Source: JBBSUQ01 sp964389755 (GTDB lineage Bacteria > Bacteroidota > Bacteroidia > Flavobacteriales_D > Crocinitomicaceae). From it: 64,000 nucleotides of DNA. Positions 8,661 to 16,949 of this stretch are shown piece after piece. The DNA lies in assembly GCA_964389755.1 (NCBI GenBank), contig CAYMEW010000023.1:7345-71344 (forward strand), given 5' to 3'. How positions within the stretch are numbered: position 1 is the first letter of the stretch; each line of letters starts with the position of its first letter. Made by a program: the position numbers and the translations under genes. The notes beneath the pieces were generated by a model, which worked only from the letters and a program-made list of their open reading frames with translations, was not told the DNA's origin and did not search any database.

Positions 8661-9401
8661 ATGAATATACTGACCAATATCGGGCGTTACTTCATCATGC
8701 TTTGGATCGTTTTTTCGAAGCCAACGAAGATGCGCATTTTTCGCCAGCGGCTCTTTGATGAGATCCAGTTGATCGGTATTAATTCCATTGCGATCGTGGC
8801 TTTGCTTTCCGTCTTTATGGGGGCTGTAATCTCGCTGCAGACCGCCTCGAATATGGATTCGCCTTTCCTTCCGGAATACACAATCGGGTATATCACACGC
8901 TCCAGTACGATCCTGGAATTCTCGCCGACGATCATTTCACTGATCCTGGCCGGGAAAGTGGGTTCCAATATCGCCTCGGAAATCGGAACGATGCGCGTTA
9001 CCGAACAGATCGATGCCCTCGAAATTATGGGGGTAAACTCCCTGACTTACATTGTTCTGCCGAAGGTGTGTGCAGCGATCCTGTTTTTCCCGTTCCTCAT
9101 CATTTTTTCGATCGGTCTGTCGCTCATCGGTGGCTGGTTGTCATTGATTCTTTCAGGACTGGCTTCCACGGAAACCTACCTCACGGGTATCCGCTTTTTT
9201 TACCGGAACAGTGACATCGTTTACGCACTGGTGAAATGCGTCGTTTTCGGCTTTATCATCGTATCGGTTTCCTCGTTTTACGGATATTACACCAAGGGAG
9301 GAGCGCTTGACGTCGGGAAATCTTCCACGCAGGCCGTGGTAAGCAGTTCCATTGTGATCCTCATTTGTAACTTCTTCCTTACTCAAATGCTGCTTCTCTA
9401 A
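8661..9401 (+). CDS. MlaE-family lipid ABC transporter permease
   Basis: A 246-residue polytopic inner-membrane protein (about five or six segments) of the MlaE/YrbE family. MGAVISLQTA and the conserved block LAGKVGSNIASEIGTMRVTEQIDALEIMGV are diagnostic. The family moves phospholipids between inner and outer membrane together with an ATPase and an MCE-domain protein; no MCE gene is visible here. The stop overlaps the ATG of the ATPase by one base (TAATG). Candidate -7 element TAATTTAG lies just upstream (one mismatch). Confidence 0.92.
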   Translation: MNILTNIGRYFIMLWIVFSKPTKMRIFRQRLFDEIQLIGINSIAIVALLSVFMGAVISLQTASNMDSPFLPEYTIGYITRSSTILEFSPTIISLILAGKVGSNIASEIGTMRVTEQIDALEIMGVNSLTYIVLPKVCAAILFFPFLIIFSIGLSLIGGWLSLILSGLASTETYLTGIRFFYRNSDIVYALVKCVVFGFIIVSVSSFYGYYTKGGALDVGKSSTQAVVSSSIVILICNFFLTQMLLL

Positions 9402-10177
9402 TGATCGAGGTAAACTCCATAAATAAATCGTTCAACGGAAACCAGATCCTTTTCGATATCAGCGCGAAATTCGAAACGGGAAAGGTGAACATGATCATCG
9501 GGCAATCGGGTTCCGGGAAATCCGTACTGGCCAAATGCATCGTTGGGCTGCACGAAGTGGATTCGGGAAACGTGATCTACGATAACCGGAATTTTACGGA
9601 AATGCCGCGGGAAGAACGCCGTGTCCTTCGTCAGGAGATCGGGATGCTCTTCCAGGGTTCAGCCTTATTCGATTCGATGACCGTGGAGGAGAATGTCATG
9701 TTCCCACTGTCGATGTTTACGAAAATGTCCAAAAAACAGCAGCTGGACCGCGCTAATGAATGCCTGGAACGTGTAAATCTCAGTGGTAAAAACAAACTCC
9801 TTCCGGCCGAATGTTCCGGGGGGATGCAAAAACGGATCGCCATTGCGCGTGCCATCGCCATGAAGCCGAAATACCTCTTTTGCGATGAACCGAACTCGGG
9901 CCTCGACCCGCAGACTTCGATCGTGATCGATAACCTGATCCGGGAAATTACCTACGAAAACGAAATTACAACCATTGTCATTACGCATGATATGAACTCC
10001 GTGATCGAGATCGCTGATAACATCATGTTCATTTATAAAGGGCAAAACTGGTGGCAGGGCGACCGTCGCTCGATCATCAATACGGATAACCAGGAGATCA
10101 ACGATTTCGTGTATGCGTCTGACTTTATGAAAGAGATCAAAGACAATATGCGCGAAGAGCAAAAAGGTCAGAAGTAA
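9401..10177 (+). CDS. MlaF-type ABC transporter ATP-binding protein
   Basis: A 258-residue ABC ATPase: Walker A GQSGSGKS (about residue 37), the Q-loop in MLFQGSALFDSMTVEENVMFPL, the signature CSGGMQKRIAIARA, Walker B YLFCDEPNSGLDP and H-loop ITHD. The phrase GSALFDSMTV is characteristic of MlaF/Mkl ATPases. With the overlapping MlaE-like permease it forms the inner-membrane core of a lipid transporter. The tail overlaps the end of the convergent outer-membrane protein gene by 10 bp. Confidence 0.92.
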   Translation: MIEVNSINKSFNGNQILFDISAKFETGKVNMIIGQSGSGKSVLAKCIVGLHEVDSGNVIYDNRNFTEMPREERRVLRQEIGMLFQGSALFDSMTVEENVMFPLSMFTKMSKKQQLDRANECLERVNLSGKNKLLPAECSGGMQKRIAIARAIAMKPKYLFCDEPNSGLDPQTSIVIDNLIREITYENEITTIVITHDMNSVIEIADNIMFIYKGQNWWQGDRRSIINTDNQEINDFVYASDFMKEIKDNMREEQKGQK

Positions 10178-11862
10178 GCAACGTAGCCGAAATGCACCTT
10201 TCCGTTTCGCAATAAGATCGGGTTATTCATCTGTTTTCCGAGTGCATAACTGATCGTAAAGATCCCAAAGCCCGTCCCAAAAGCAAAGCCGCCGCCGAAC
10301 CCATACGGGTGGTCGTTGTAATAGGCAGTCGATACATTTTCGTAAAAAGTTTGATCGAAAAAGACAAATGCCCGTGAATTGCGATCCACGAGAAAGCGAT
10401 ATTCGAGGGAAAAGGTGCTGTAGGTGGTCGCGTATAATTCTTCTTCATTAAAACCGCGCTGACTTTGCAATCCACCGAAACGGCTTACTTCATTCTCGTA
10501 AATCTGCGGAGCGAAATAACTTTCCGAATGATTTCCCAGTCGGATCACATGTCTGCGTGCCACCGGGACATACCAGTTCAGGTCGGTTTGTACGCGAAAA
10601 ACCGTATTCCGGATCACCTGGTTCGAATCCGCACTACGGGAGCTGCGCGTACCGACAGAACCCGTAAAGAGACTGATGAATCCCTTCGAAGGATTGGGTA
10701 CGTAATCGATTCGTTGCCTGAAAATACTGATCCCGTAATTGTTGGAAGAAACGGACTGCAGGTTCGAAAAAGACGGGTTGGAACTACCACCTGCCAGCAC
10801 ATTCGAGGACTGGGCCGAATAGAAAACCTTCAGGTAGTTCCCGCCTTTCAGGAAGTACTGGATCCCGATCGAAGAGTTCAGTTCGAGAAAACTACTGTCG
10901 CGCTTGTACAATTTAAAAGTTCCGTCCACGCCGAAAGGCGTTTTAAACAGGAATGGAAAGTTCAGGCGCGCATCAAGGGATTGTGTCTGGTCGCGGATAC
11001 TGCGCCAGTTAAAGTTTAGCAGTTCGCCCCGGTGCAATACGTTCAGCAGTTTCAGGGCAACGTCCCCCGTCAGCGATACTTTTCCTGTGGCCGCATTTTG
11101 CTGTAGCCCGACGATCCCGTTGGCCGAAGAAACCGGGTTTGATTCGAGGTAGAGGTAAAGTTCGCAACCCGTTTGCGTGAACAGGATCTCGTAAGGCCGG
11201 ATCTCACGAATAAAATTAATTTGAGCGATGCGTTGGGAGATCAGGTCGAGTTCCGACTGGTTGAAAAGATCTCCTTCGCGAATGCGTATGATCCCTGAAA
11301 TATAGCCCGAAAAGATACTACTGTCGCCCCGAATGTGAATATCGGACCAGCGATACTCTTTGTAATGTTCGATATTCAGCCGTGCGGACAGTTCGTGCCC
11401 GCGCACATCAATTTCATCGAGGTGTACGGAAGCGAAAGGATAACCGTTGTTTTCAAGCGAACGGTGAATGCGTCGGAGTACCTGGCTTATTTCGGCCGGG
11501 CGAAACGGGATCCCGGTAAAGAACTTTTCGGATACGTGCAGGTATGGGCGCAAAAATTCGAGGTCTTCCGGTGAAATGGACAACTCGGCTTGCCCGAAGA
11601 CCGGGCCGAGGTACGGACCGACGAAAATCGTATCGCCGTGAAAGCGTATCGAATCGATGGAGGCCAGTAAATATCCTTTTTTGATGGCTGAAAAACGGAG
11701 GTTATCAACATAGGCAATCACTTCCGAAGAATCCCGGAATTTTGTCTGCGGATGTTTTTTGATCGTTCTGTATGAAGGATTTGTAAGCACCAGTGTACGG
11801 CTGTTCTGACCGAAGAGAACCTGTGCCGTAAGCAGGAAAAAAAGTGCCGAAACCAATTTCAT
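10168..11862 (-). CDS. BamA/TamA-like outer-membrane beta-barrel protein
   Basis: A 564-residue protein with signal peptide MKLVSALFFLLTAQVLFGQ. Residues about 90-240 look like POTRA-type modules (GDLFNQSELDLISQRI followed by alternating strands). The rest is a beta-barrel with many aromatic-ended strands, and the protein ends in Phe, the usual barrel-insertion signal. This is the architecture of the Omp85 superfamily, closer to TamA than to full-length BamA, which has more POTRA repeats. A role in insertion or translocation at the outer membrane is inferred. The ATG at 11862 is preferred over a TTG six codons upstream. It converges with and overlaps the lipid-transporter ATPase. Confidence 0.8.
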   Translation of the reverse strand: MKLVSALFFLLTAQVLFGQNSRTLVLTNPSYRTIKKHPQTKFRDSSEVIAYVDNLRFSAIKKGYLLASIDSIRFHGDTIFVGPYLGPVFGQAELSISPEDLEFLRPYLHVSEKFFTGIPFRPAEISQVLRRIHRSLENNGYPFASVHLDEIDVRGHELSARLNIEHYKEYRWSDIHIRGDSSIFSGYISGIIRIREGDLFNQSELDLISQRIAQINFIREIRPYEILFTQTGCELYLYLESNPVSSANGIVGLQQNAATGKVSLTGDVALKLLNVLHRGELLNFNWRSIRDQTQSLDARLNFPFLFKTPFGVDGTFKLYKRDSSFLELNSSIGIQYFLKGGNYLKVFYSAQSSNVLAGGSSNPSFSNLQSVSSNNYGISIFRQRIDYVPNPSKGFISLFTGSVGTRSSRSADSNQVIRNTVFRVQTDLNWYVPVARRHVIRLGNHSESYFAPQIYENEVSRFGGLQSQRGFNEEELYATTYSTFSLEYRFLVDRNSRAFVFFDQTFYENVSTAYYNDHPYGFGGGFAFGTGFGIFTISYALGKQMNNPILLRNGKVHFGYVAYF

Positions 11863-11955
11863 ACGCTCAGGGAAACGCAAAGATTTTTGCTTTATTTTGA
11901 TCGAAAATAGTTGTAAATGTGGAAAATAATTTTAGCAAAATCTCGTATTTTATAA

Positions 11956-11963
11956 TATATTTG
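11956..11963 (+). promoter_or_regulatory. -7 promoter element of the 46-residue lipoprotein
   Basis: TATATTTG exactly matches TAnnTTTG; the start codon is 39 bp downstream. The surrounding 60 bp are strongly AT-rich. Confidence 0.5.
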
Positions 11964-12002
11964 TTCAGTGTAAGGAATTCACCAAAACTAATAACAACAA
12001 CT

Positions 12003-12143
12003 ATGAAGAAATTTTTGGTACTGACCGTAACGGTAATGACATTAGCAATGATAGCTGCATCTTGTGGATCTTCTCACGGACATTGTGATGCTTATTCTAG
12101 CGTTGACCAGCCTGTTGAAAATGGCGATCTCGCTTCCAGATAA
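12003..12143 (+). CDS. Small lipoprotein, 46 residues
   Basis: A very short gene with a complete lipoprotein signal: positively charged start (MKKF), hydrophobic core and lipobox IAASC (Cys near residue 22). The mature peptide would be only about 25 residues, with His and a second Cys followed by an acidic stretch. It has its own -7 box and a strong bidirectional terminator, so it looks like an independently expressed peptide. Such short lipoproteins are common in Bacteroidota but rarely characterised; the function is unknown. Confidence 0.7.
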   Translation: MKKFLVLTVTVMTLAMIAASCGSSHGHCDAYSSVDQPVENGDLASR

Positions 12144-12165
12144 CCGGTTATTGCATTAAAAAATG

Positions 12166-12196
12166 AAGGTCATTTGCTTTGCAGATGACCTTTTTT
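12166..12196 (+). terminator. Strong, probably bidirectional terminator
   Basis: A 12-bp stem (aaggtcatttgc / gcagatgacctt, one G-U pair) with a TTT loop is followed by six T. On the other strand the same hairpin is followed by CA and then six T, so it probably also ends the convergent lipoprotein gene at 12224. Confidence 0.85.
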
Positions 12197-12223
12197 AATA
12201 ATATCCCCGGACCCAAAGCCTGA

Positions 12224-12673
12224 TTACTCCTTTTTGTAAGTAACCGAATAGCTTGCCGGGAACTTCGGAACCACCACAAAATTATCCGTAAGAATCCCGT
12301 TATTACATTTGTCACATTCCTCCACGGAGATGGTGTACTTTACAATATCGTCCACATCGTTAAATTCTACTTTTCGCGTAAATGCCGCATCACAATGCGT
12401 GGTTATCGGGAAATTGAGCAGCGTGTATTTCGAATAATCCACCGGGACGCGCGTGTAGCCTCCGTCAAAACTCAGTTCCAACTGGTTCGAATCGGCCGTG
12501 GTACCGTCAATAACAACTTTTTCACCGAAGGTATGCGTTTGATAAACGATCACGTCCGGAACAATTACACCCTGATTGATATCTTCTTTTTCCAGCTTGC
12601 ATTTCTTGCCGCAGGAAGCCAATACGATCGCACATCCGATAAAAGTGGTTATAAGCGCATGTTTAGTAGCCAT
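12224..12673 (-). CDS. Hypothetical lipoprotein
   Basis: A 149-residue predicted lipoprotein: hydrophobic N-terminus with lipobox VLASCGKK (Cys near residue 21). The mature part is rich in Asp, Val and Thr and contains further cysteines (EECDKCNNG near the C-terminus, also THCDAAF) that may form disulfides or bind metal. It is predicted to be periplasmic or outer-membrane anchored. I do not recognise the family. It lies downstream of lptB in the opposite sense to the small lipoprotein gene and shares its terminator. Confidence 0.7.
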   Translation of the reverse strand: MATKHALITTFIGCAIVLASCGKKCKLEKEDINQGVIVPDVIVYQTHTFGEKVVIDGTTADSNQLELSFDGGYTRVPVDYSKYTLLNFPITTHCDAAFTRKVEFNDVDDIVKYTISVEECDKCNNGILTDNFVVVPKFPASYSVTYKKE

Positions 12674-12727
12674 AGATGAATTGTTTTGAACGTTAAAATT
12701 ATGCTTTTTGCTTTAAAAATCAAAGAT

Positions 12728-13456
12728 TTATTTCCGCCGTAATTCGAAGTTTTGCCCCAGGTAGACCTTTCGCACCTGCTCGTCGCTCGCCAGATCTTCG
12801 GCTGTGCCCGACTTTAAAATGCTTCCTTCAAACAGCAGGTATGCACGATCCGTAATGGAAAGTGTTTCCTGGACATTGTGATCGGTAATCAGGATACCGA
12901 TGTTGCGCTTTCGAAGGTCGGCGACAATGCTTTGGATGTCTTCCACGGCGATCGGGTCAACTCCTGCAAAAGGTTCGTCCAGCAACACGAACTTTGGGTT
13001 TGTAGCCAGTGCGCGGGCAATTTCCGTACGTCGCTTTTCTCCACCGGATAAGCGATTTCCAAGGTTTTTACGCACGTGGTTCAGACTGAATTCATCGAGG
13101 AGTTGCTCGAGGCGCTCGTGCCGTTGTACCTTATTGAGATCGGTCATTTCGAGGATCGCCATGATGTTGTCCTCCACGCTGAGTTTTCGAAATACGGAAA
13201 CCTCCTGGGGCAGGTAACCGATCCCGAGTTGCGAACGTTTGTACATCGGCAAACCGGTAATGTTCTTGGAATCGAGATGAACCGTACCGGCGTCGGGTTT
13301 GACCAGGCCGACGATCATGTAAAAGGAAGTCGTTTTTCCGGCGCCGTTCGGTCCGAGTAGCCCCACGATCTCTCCCTGGTTTACTTCCACGGAAACACCC
13401 TTGACCACCTGTCGGCCTTTATACGATTTCTGGATATTGTTGGTATACAGTTTCAC
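12728..13456 (-). CDS. lptB: LPS export ABC transporter ATPase LptB
   Basis: A 242-residue ATPase that powers extraction of lipopolysaccharide from the inner membrane with LptF/LptG. Walker A GPNGAGKTTSFYMIVGLVKP, signature LSGGEKRRTEIARAL and Walker B VLLDEPFAGVDPIAV are near-identical to canonical LptB; the D-loop and H-loop (LITDHNVQETL) are intact. Only 4 bp separate its start from the stop of the DUF5686 gene, so it is the last gene of a tatC-DUF5686-lptB operon. Confidence 0.95.
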   Translation of the reverse strand: MKLYTNNIQKSYKGRQVVKGVSVEVNQGEIVGLLGPNGAGKTTSFYMIVGLVKPDAGTVHLDSKNITGLPMYKRSQLGIGYLPQEVSVFRKLSVEDNIMAILEMTDLNKVQRHERLEQLLDEFSLNHVRKNLGNRLSGGEKRRTEIARALATNPKFVLLDEPFAGVDPIAVEDIQSIVADLRKRNIGILITDHNVQETLSITDRAYLLFEGSILKSGTAEDLASDEQVRKVYLGQNFELRRK

Positions 13457-13460
13457 AATG

Positions 13461-15917
13461 CTAAAATATAAAAGTCCAGCGAGCCCGTATCCCCAGGGGA
13501 TTCATTCCCGGATCGAGGTGCGTGATCCGCCAGACCAGGTCCACGCGACCCACTTTGAAAATATTCTCAATGCCAAAGTTAGCTTCTGCGTACGGAACTT
13601 TGCCGAATTTTTTCGTAAAGTCAGGCAAAAGCATCTCAGCCGTGTGCCTGTTGTCTATGTCTCCGTAAACGGTCCTTCCGCCGGCTATCAGTCGCCACTT
13701 GAGTTTTTTGATCAGGGGCACGCGGTCGAGAATCAGCCCCTGGAAATGATGTTCGAGATACGCACCGACGTACTTATCGGAAACAAATTCGAAATAGTTT
13801 AGTTTGTTGAAAGCACTTGTTAAGAGCCAGTACGACTGGTTCCCGGGATGCACCTTAAGAAAAGGATACGCGGCAGATCCGAAAATGTAACCGCCGTTGA
13901 AACCGTAGCGAATGCGGCCCAGGAAACCGACGTTTCGCGAATGGTCGATCGTAAACTCGATCTTTTGGTAATTGTAATCGGCACCGAGCAGGCCCTTGAC
14001 CCCGAAAATCCCCTGTAAGGCAAAAACGGGATATTTTGAACCGGTGCTCACACGGTCAAACGCACCCGAAATGAACTCTTCGTCCTTCGTCCAGCGAATA
14101 CGCGCCGTAAATTCGGTCGTCCGGATCCGGGAGATCGTATCCAGTGCACCTTCTGCCGTTTGCCTGACGTAATTGGCTTTTCCGAGTGCTTTATATTCCT
14201 TCCATTCGAAACCGCCGTAAAGGATCAGGTCCTTTTTGACATCTTTTTCAAAGTTCAGTCCGGTTTTTTTGACAAAAGTCAGTTTGTCGAGCGGACCGGT
14301 ACGGAAAACGTTTCCGAATGTCGATCCGACCGCTGCTGCCGTGGGTGACTGCCCGATCTGCTCGATATCGTAATTGTAAAAAACGGTGAGCATGCCGCGC
14401 TTTTTGGGCGTCACGTTATAGCGGATCCCCGCACCATATTTGAAACGCTCGTCGTAAAAACCGTATGCCACCTTTCCGGAGAGTTCGATGCGCCGCGAAA
14501 AATTGTTCGAAGTACGCAGCGCAAGTGCCGTCCGGAAATGCTCGACAGGATTAAAGCTCACCAGGTTGTAAGCGTTCCCGATCTCGATCTTATTGAGGGG
14601 ATAATAGCCGGTCGATACGAAATACGTGAGGTTTTTCAGTGTTTTGAAAAAACGCGTGTGATTCAGCGAGTCGACCATGTCGTTAATGCCCTGCTCCGTG
14701 GCCGAAAGTGGTTTGGGCCGGTGTTCGACCCAGAACGAATCGGGTTTATCCTTCGCGTCGTCGAGGATCTCCACGTTGTCACTCGTTTTGTAAAAACCAT
14801 CCGGATGTGGCTCGTTAATGTGGAATTTACTGCGTGATGAATACTTCCGGCCGAAGAAACCATACAATTTCGAATTTTGCGTGAGTTTCACGTCGGCGAT
14901 CATCCGCTCTTCGGTGAGCATCCAGACTTCCGGTGCAACCATATCAAACTTGTGCTCGAAATAGATATTCTGGATGTAGTTGATGTTTGCACTTTCGGAA
15001 ATGGATGCCTTTACGAGTTTAATGGCGTAAGTCGTGTCATGGATCCACATTTCACCTTTGAAGGCGAGATCTCCCGTGCGCTTTGGAACGAAGCGCAGTT
15101 TAAAGCACCACTGGCTATCGATAAAAGTCGAGTCCTCGAGGTAAAATTTGTAAAACGAACGAGCGTTGTCAGCCGCCGGACTGATAAAAGCCAGGTTGAA
15201 GAGGTTGATGTAATTGTCGTATATGTTTACATCCAGGTACATATCGCCCAGTAACTGGTTCAGCTGAAAATTATCGATTCCGCTGATGTGCGTTGCCTTG
15301 ATGACCTCTTTCTTCTTTTTCGGACTTTTCTGATAGCTGTATTCCGAGATCGTTTCACTGAGAATGACCGGCAAATAGGTTTCGCCCTGGTCGGTCGAAT
15401 CGAGGTAATCGAGAATGAAGTCGAGCCGTTTGACGACATCGCGGTTCTCGAACTTTTCACCGATGTTGTTAAGGTCGAACTGGATCTTGTTGTACACTTC
15501 GTAGTCGTACGATTCTAGTTTTTCCCGGTCATTGATCGGCTTGTTGCGCACCATTTTTTTATGCAGTGTGGTGGAAGGGTACTCATCCGGCGGACGGACC
15601 GTAACCTCCTCCATATCCGTCGAAAGGAAAGACAGGCTTACATCGATGGTCTGATCCGTTTCCAGTTGGACGAATCGTTTTTCGGTCACGTATCCGCTGA
15701 ACGAAAAAAGCAGGGTGTCCGTAGCATAATACGTACTGATTTCATAGTACCCTGATTCATCCGTGAAGGTCCCGATCTTCGAATCGAGAAAATGCACTTT
15801 TACAAAAGGGAGTGCTTCACCGTTTTCCGCATCCGTCACAATTCCGGATACCCTGGTTTGTTGACCCAGTGCAGGCAGGAAAAAAAAGAAAAGGAATACA
15901 ATGTACAGCGCCTTCAT
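13461..15917 (-). CDS. DUF5686/CarboxypepD_reg outer-membrane protein
   Basis: An 818-residue protein with signal peptide (MKALYIVFLFFFFLPALGQQ). A carboxypeptidase-regulatory-like sandwich spans about residues 22-110 (GIVTDAENGEALPFVKV). A charged helical region with the DUF5686 phrases SYDYEVYNKIQ and LPVILSETISEYSY follows, then a long C-terminal half with alternating aromatic strands typical of a barrel, ending in WTFIF. The function of DUF5686 is not established. Its position between tatC and lptB, an association I recall from other Bacteroidota, argues for an outer-membrane or LPS-related role. Confidence 0.85.
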   Translation of the reverse strand: MKALYIVFLFFFFLPALGQQTRVSGIVTDAENGEALPFVKVHFLDSKIGTFTDESGYYEISTYYATDTLLFSFSGYVTEKRFVQLETDQTIDVSLSFLSTDMEEVTVRPPDEYPSTTLHKKMVRNKPINDREKLESYDYEVYNKIQFDLNNIGEKFENRDVVKRLDFILDYLDSTDQGETYLPVILSETISEYSYQKSPKKKKEVIKATHISGIDNFQLNQLLGDMYLDVNIYDNYINLFNLAFISPAADNARSFYKFYLEDSTFIDSQWCFKLRFVPKRTGDLAFKGEMWIHDTTYAIKLVKASISESANINYIQNIYFEHKFDMVAPEVWMLTEERMIADVKLTQNSKLYGFFGRKYSSRSKFHINEPHPDGFYKTSDNVEILDDAKDKPDSFWVEHRPKPLSATEQGINDMVDSLNHTRFFKTLKNLTYFVSTGYYPLNKIEIGNAYNLVSFNPVEHFRTALALRTSNNFSRRIELSGKVAYGFYDERFKYGAGIRYNVTPKKRGMLTVFYNYDIEQIGQSPTAAAVGSTFGNVFRTGPLDKLTFVKKTGLNFEKDVKKDLILYGGFEWKEYKALGKANYVRQTAEGALDTISRIRTTEFTARIRWTKDEEFISGAFDRVSTGSKYPVFALQGIFGVKGLLGADYNYQKIEFTIDHSRNVGFLGRIRYGFNGGYIFGSAAYPFLKVHPGNQSYWLLTSAFNKLNYFEFVSDKYVGAYLEHHFQGLILDRVPLIKKLKWRLIAGGRTVYGDIDNRHTAEMLLPDFTKKFGKVPYAEANFGIENIFKVGRVDLVWRITHLDPGMNPLGIRARWTFIF

Positions 15918-15964
15918 AGGTTGCTGTAAATCTAACTAAGAAAATTCAGAATCTAAAATGAAAT

Positions 15965-16756
15965 TCAGGCCTGTAAACTTTTTTTGTGAACCCGTGCCGA
16001 AACGAGGATGCCGATTTCATAAAGGATCGTGATGGGGATTGCCACGATAACCTGGCTGATGAGGTCGGGCGGAGTGATGACGGCGGAAAGGATCAAAACT
16101 CCCACAATGGCGTGTTTGCGGTATTTGCGTAGGAATTCCGGCGTGATGATCCCGATCTTGGTGAGCAGGTAGGCGACGACCGGCAACAGGAAAAGCAATC
16201 CGCTGTAAAATACGGTGGAGAGAATCGTACTCATGTACGAGTTGATCGTGAAGTCGTTTTGAATTTCGCTGCTGGTATGGAAGTTTCCGAAGAATTGTAC
16301 GCAAAGCGGGGCAATTACAAAATAGCCAAAAAGAATTCCGAGCCCGAAAAGAATACTGATATAGAACACAATTCCATTGGCTACCGCTTTTTCATTTTTC
16401 TTCAGGCCGGGTTTTACGAAAGACCACAACTGGTAGAAGACGTATGGGAAGGCCAGTACCACTCCGCCGAGGAAACACATCATCAGAGCATAAGAAAACT
16501 GTCCGCCCATCGTTGTGCTTTGCATTTTGATCGGAATATCATCCGTACAGACGCCAAAATACCGGCACATGAAGCGATAAGTAACGAAGTTGTGATTGCG
16601 CATTGAAAGAAAAAGGTTGTCTATGATCCATTCCTTTACGAACCACATGGCGATCGCGATCACTAGAATGGCGATGGCCGAGCGTACGATGCGCCAACGC
16701 AGTTCTTCCAGGTGGTCCAGGAACGACATTTCGTTATCTTCTTCTTCCGCTTTCAT
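15965..16756 (-). CDS. tatC: Twin-arginine translocase subunit TatC
   Basis: A 263-residue inner-membrane protein with six predicted segments that binds twin-arginine signal peptides. The N-terminal MSFLDHLEELRWRI is the family hallmark, including the conserved Glu in HLEELR. PYVFYQLWSFVKPGL also matches TatC. ATG at 16756 is preferred; a TTG four codons upstream (16768) is less likely. It heads the tatC-DUF5686-lptB operon; tatA is not in this window. It is divergent from recQ across 193 bp. Confidence 0.95.
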   Translation of the reverse strand: MKAEEEDNEMSFLDHLEELRWRIVRSAIAILVIAIAMWFVKEWIIDNLFLSMRNHNFVTYRFMCRYFGVCTDDIPIKMQSTTMGGQFSYALMMCFLGGVVLAFPYVFYQLWSFVKPGLKKNEKAVANGIVFYISILFGLGILFGYFVIAPLCVQFFGNFHTSSEIQNDFTINSYMSTILSTVFYSGLLFLLPVVAYLLTKIGIITPEFLRKYRKHAIVGVLILSAVITPPDLISQVIVAIPITILYEIGILVSARVHKKSLQA

Positions 16757-16949
16757 AATTTCCTGCAAAAATAACGATAAGCTTCAAAACTCTGTGAATT
16801 CACAACCCGGATTATTTCATGGCTGTAAACGGATCGTTGATCCCTGAAATCGAGGCGGTGAGCGATTAGTTTACTTTAAAAAGATTAAAATGCGTATCTT
16901 CGTTCCCGTTTTTTTTGTACCTTAGGGTAAAGTTCTAACAATCAAATAA

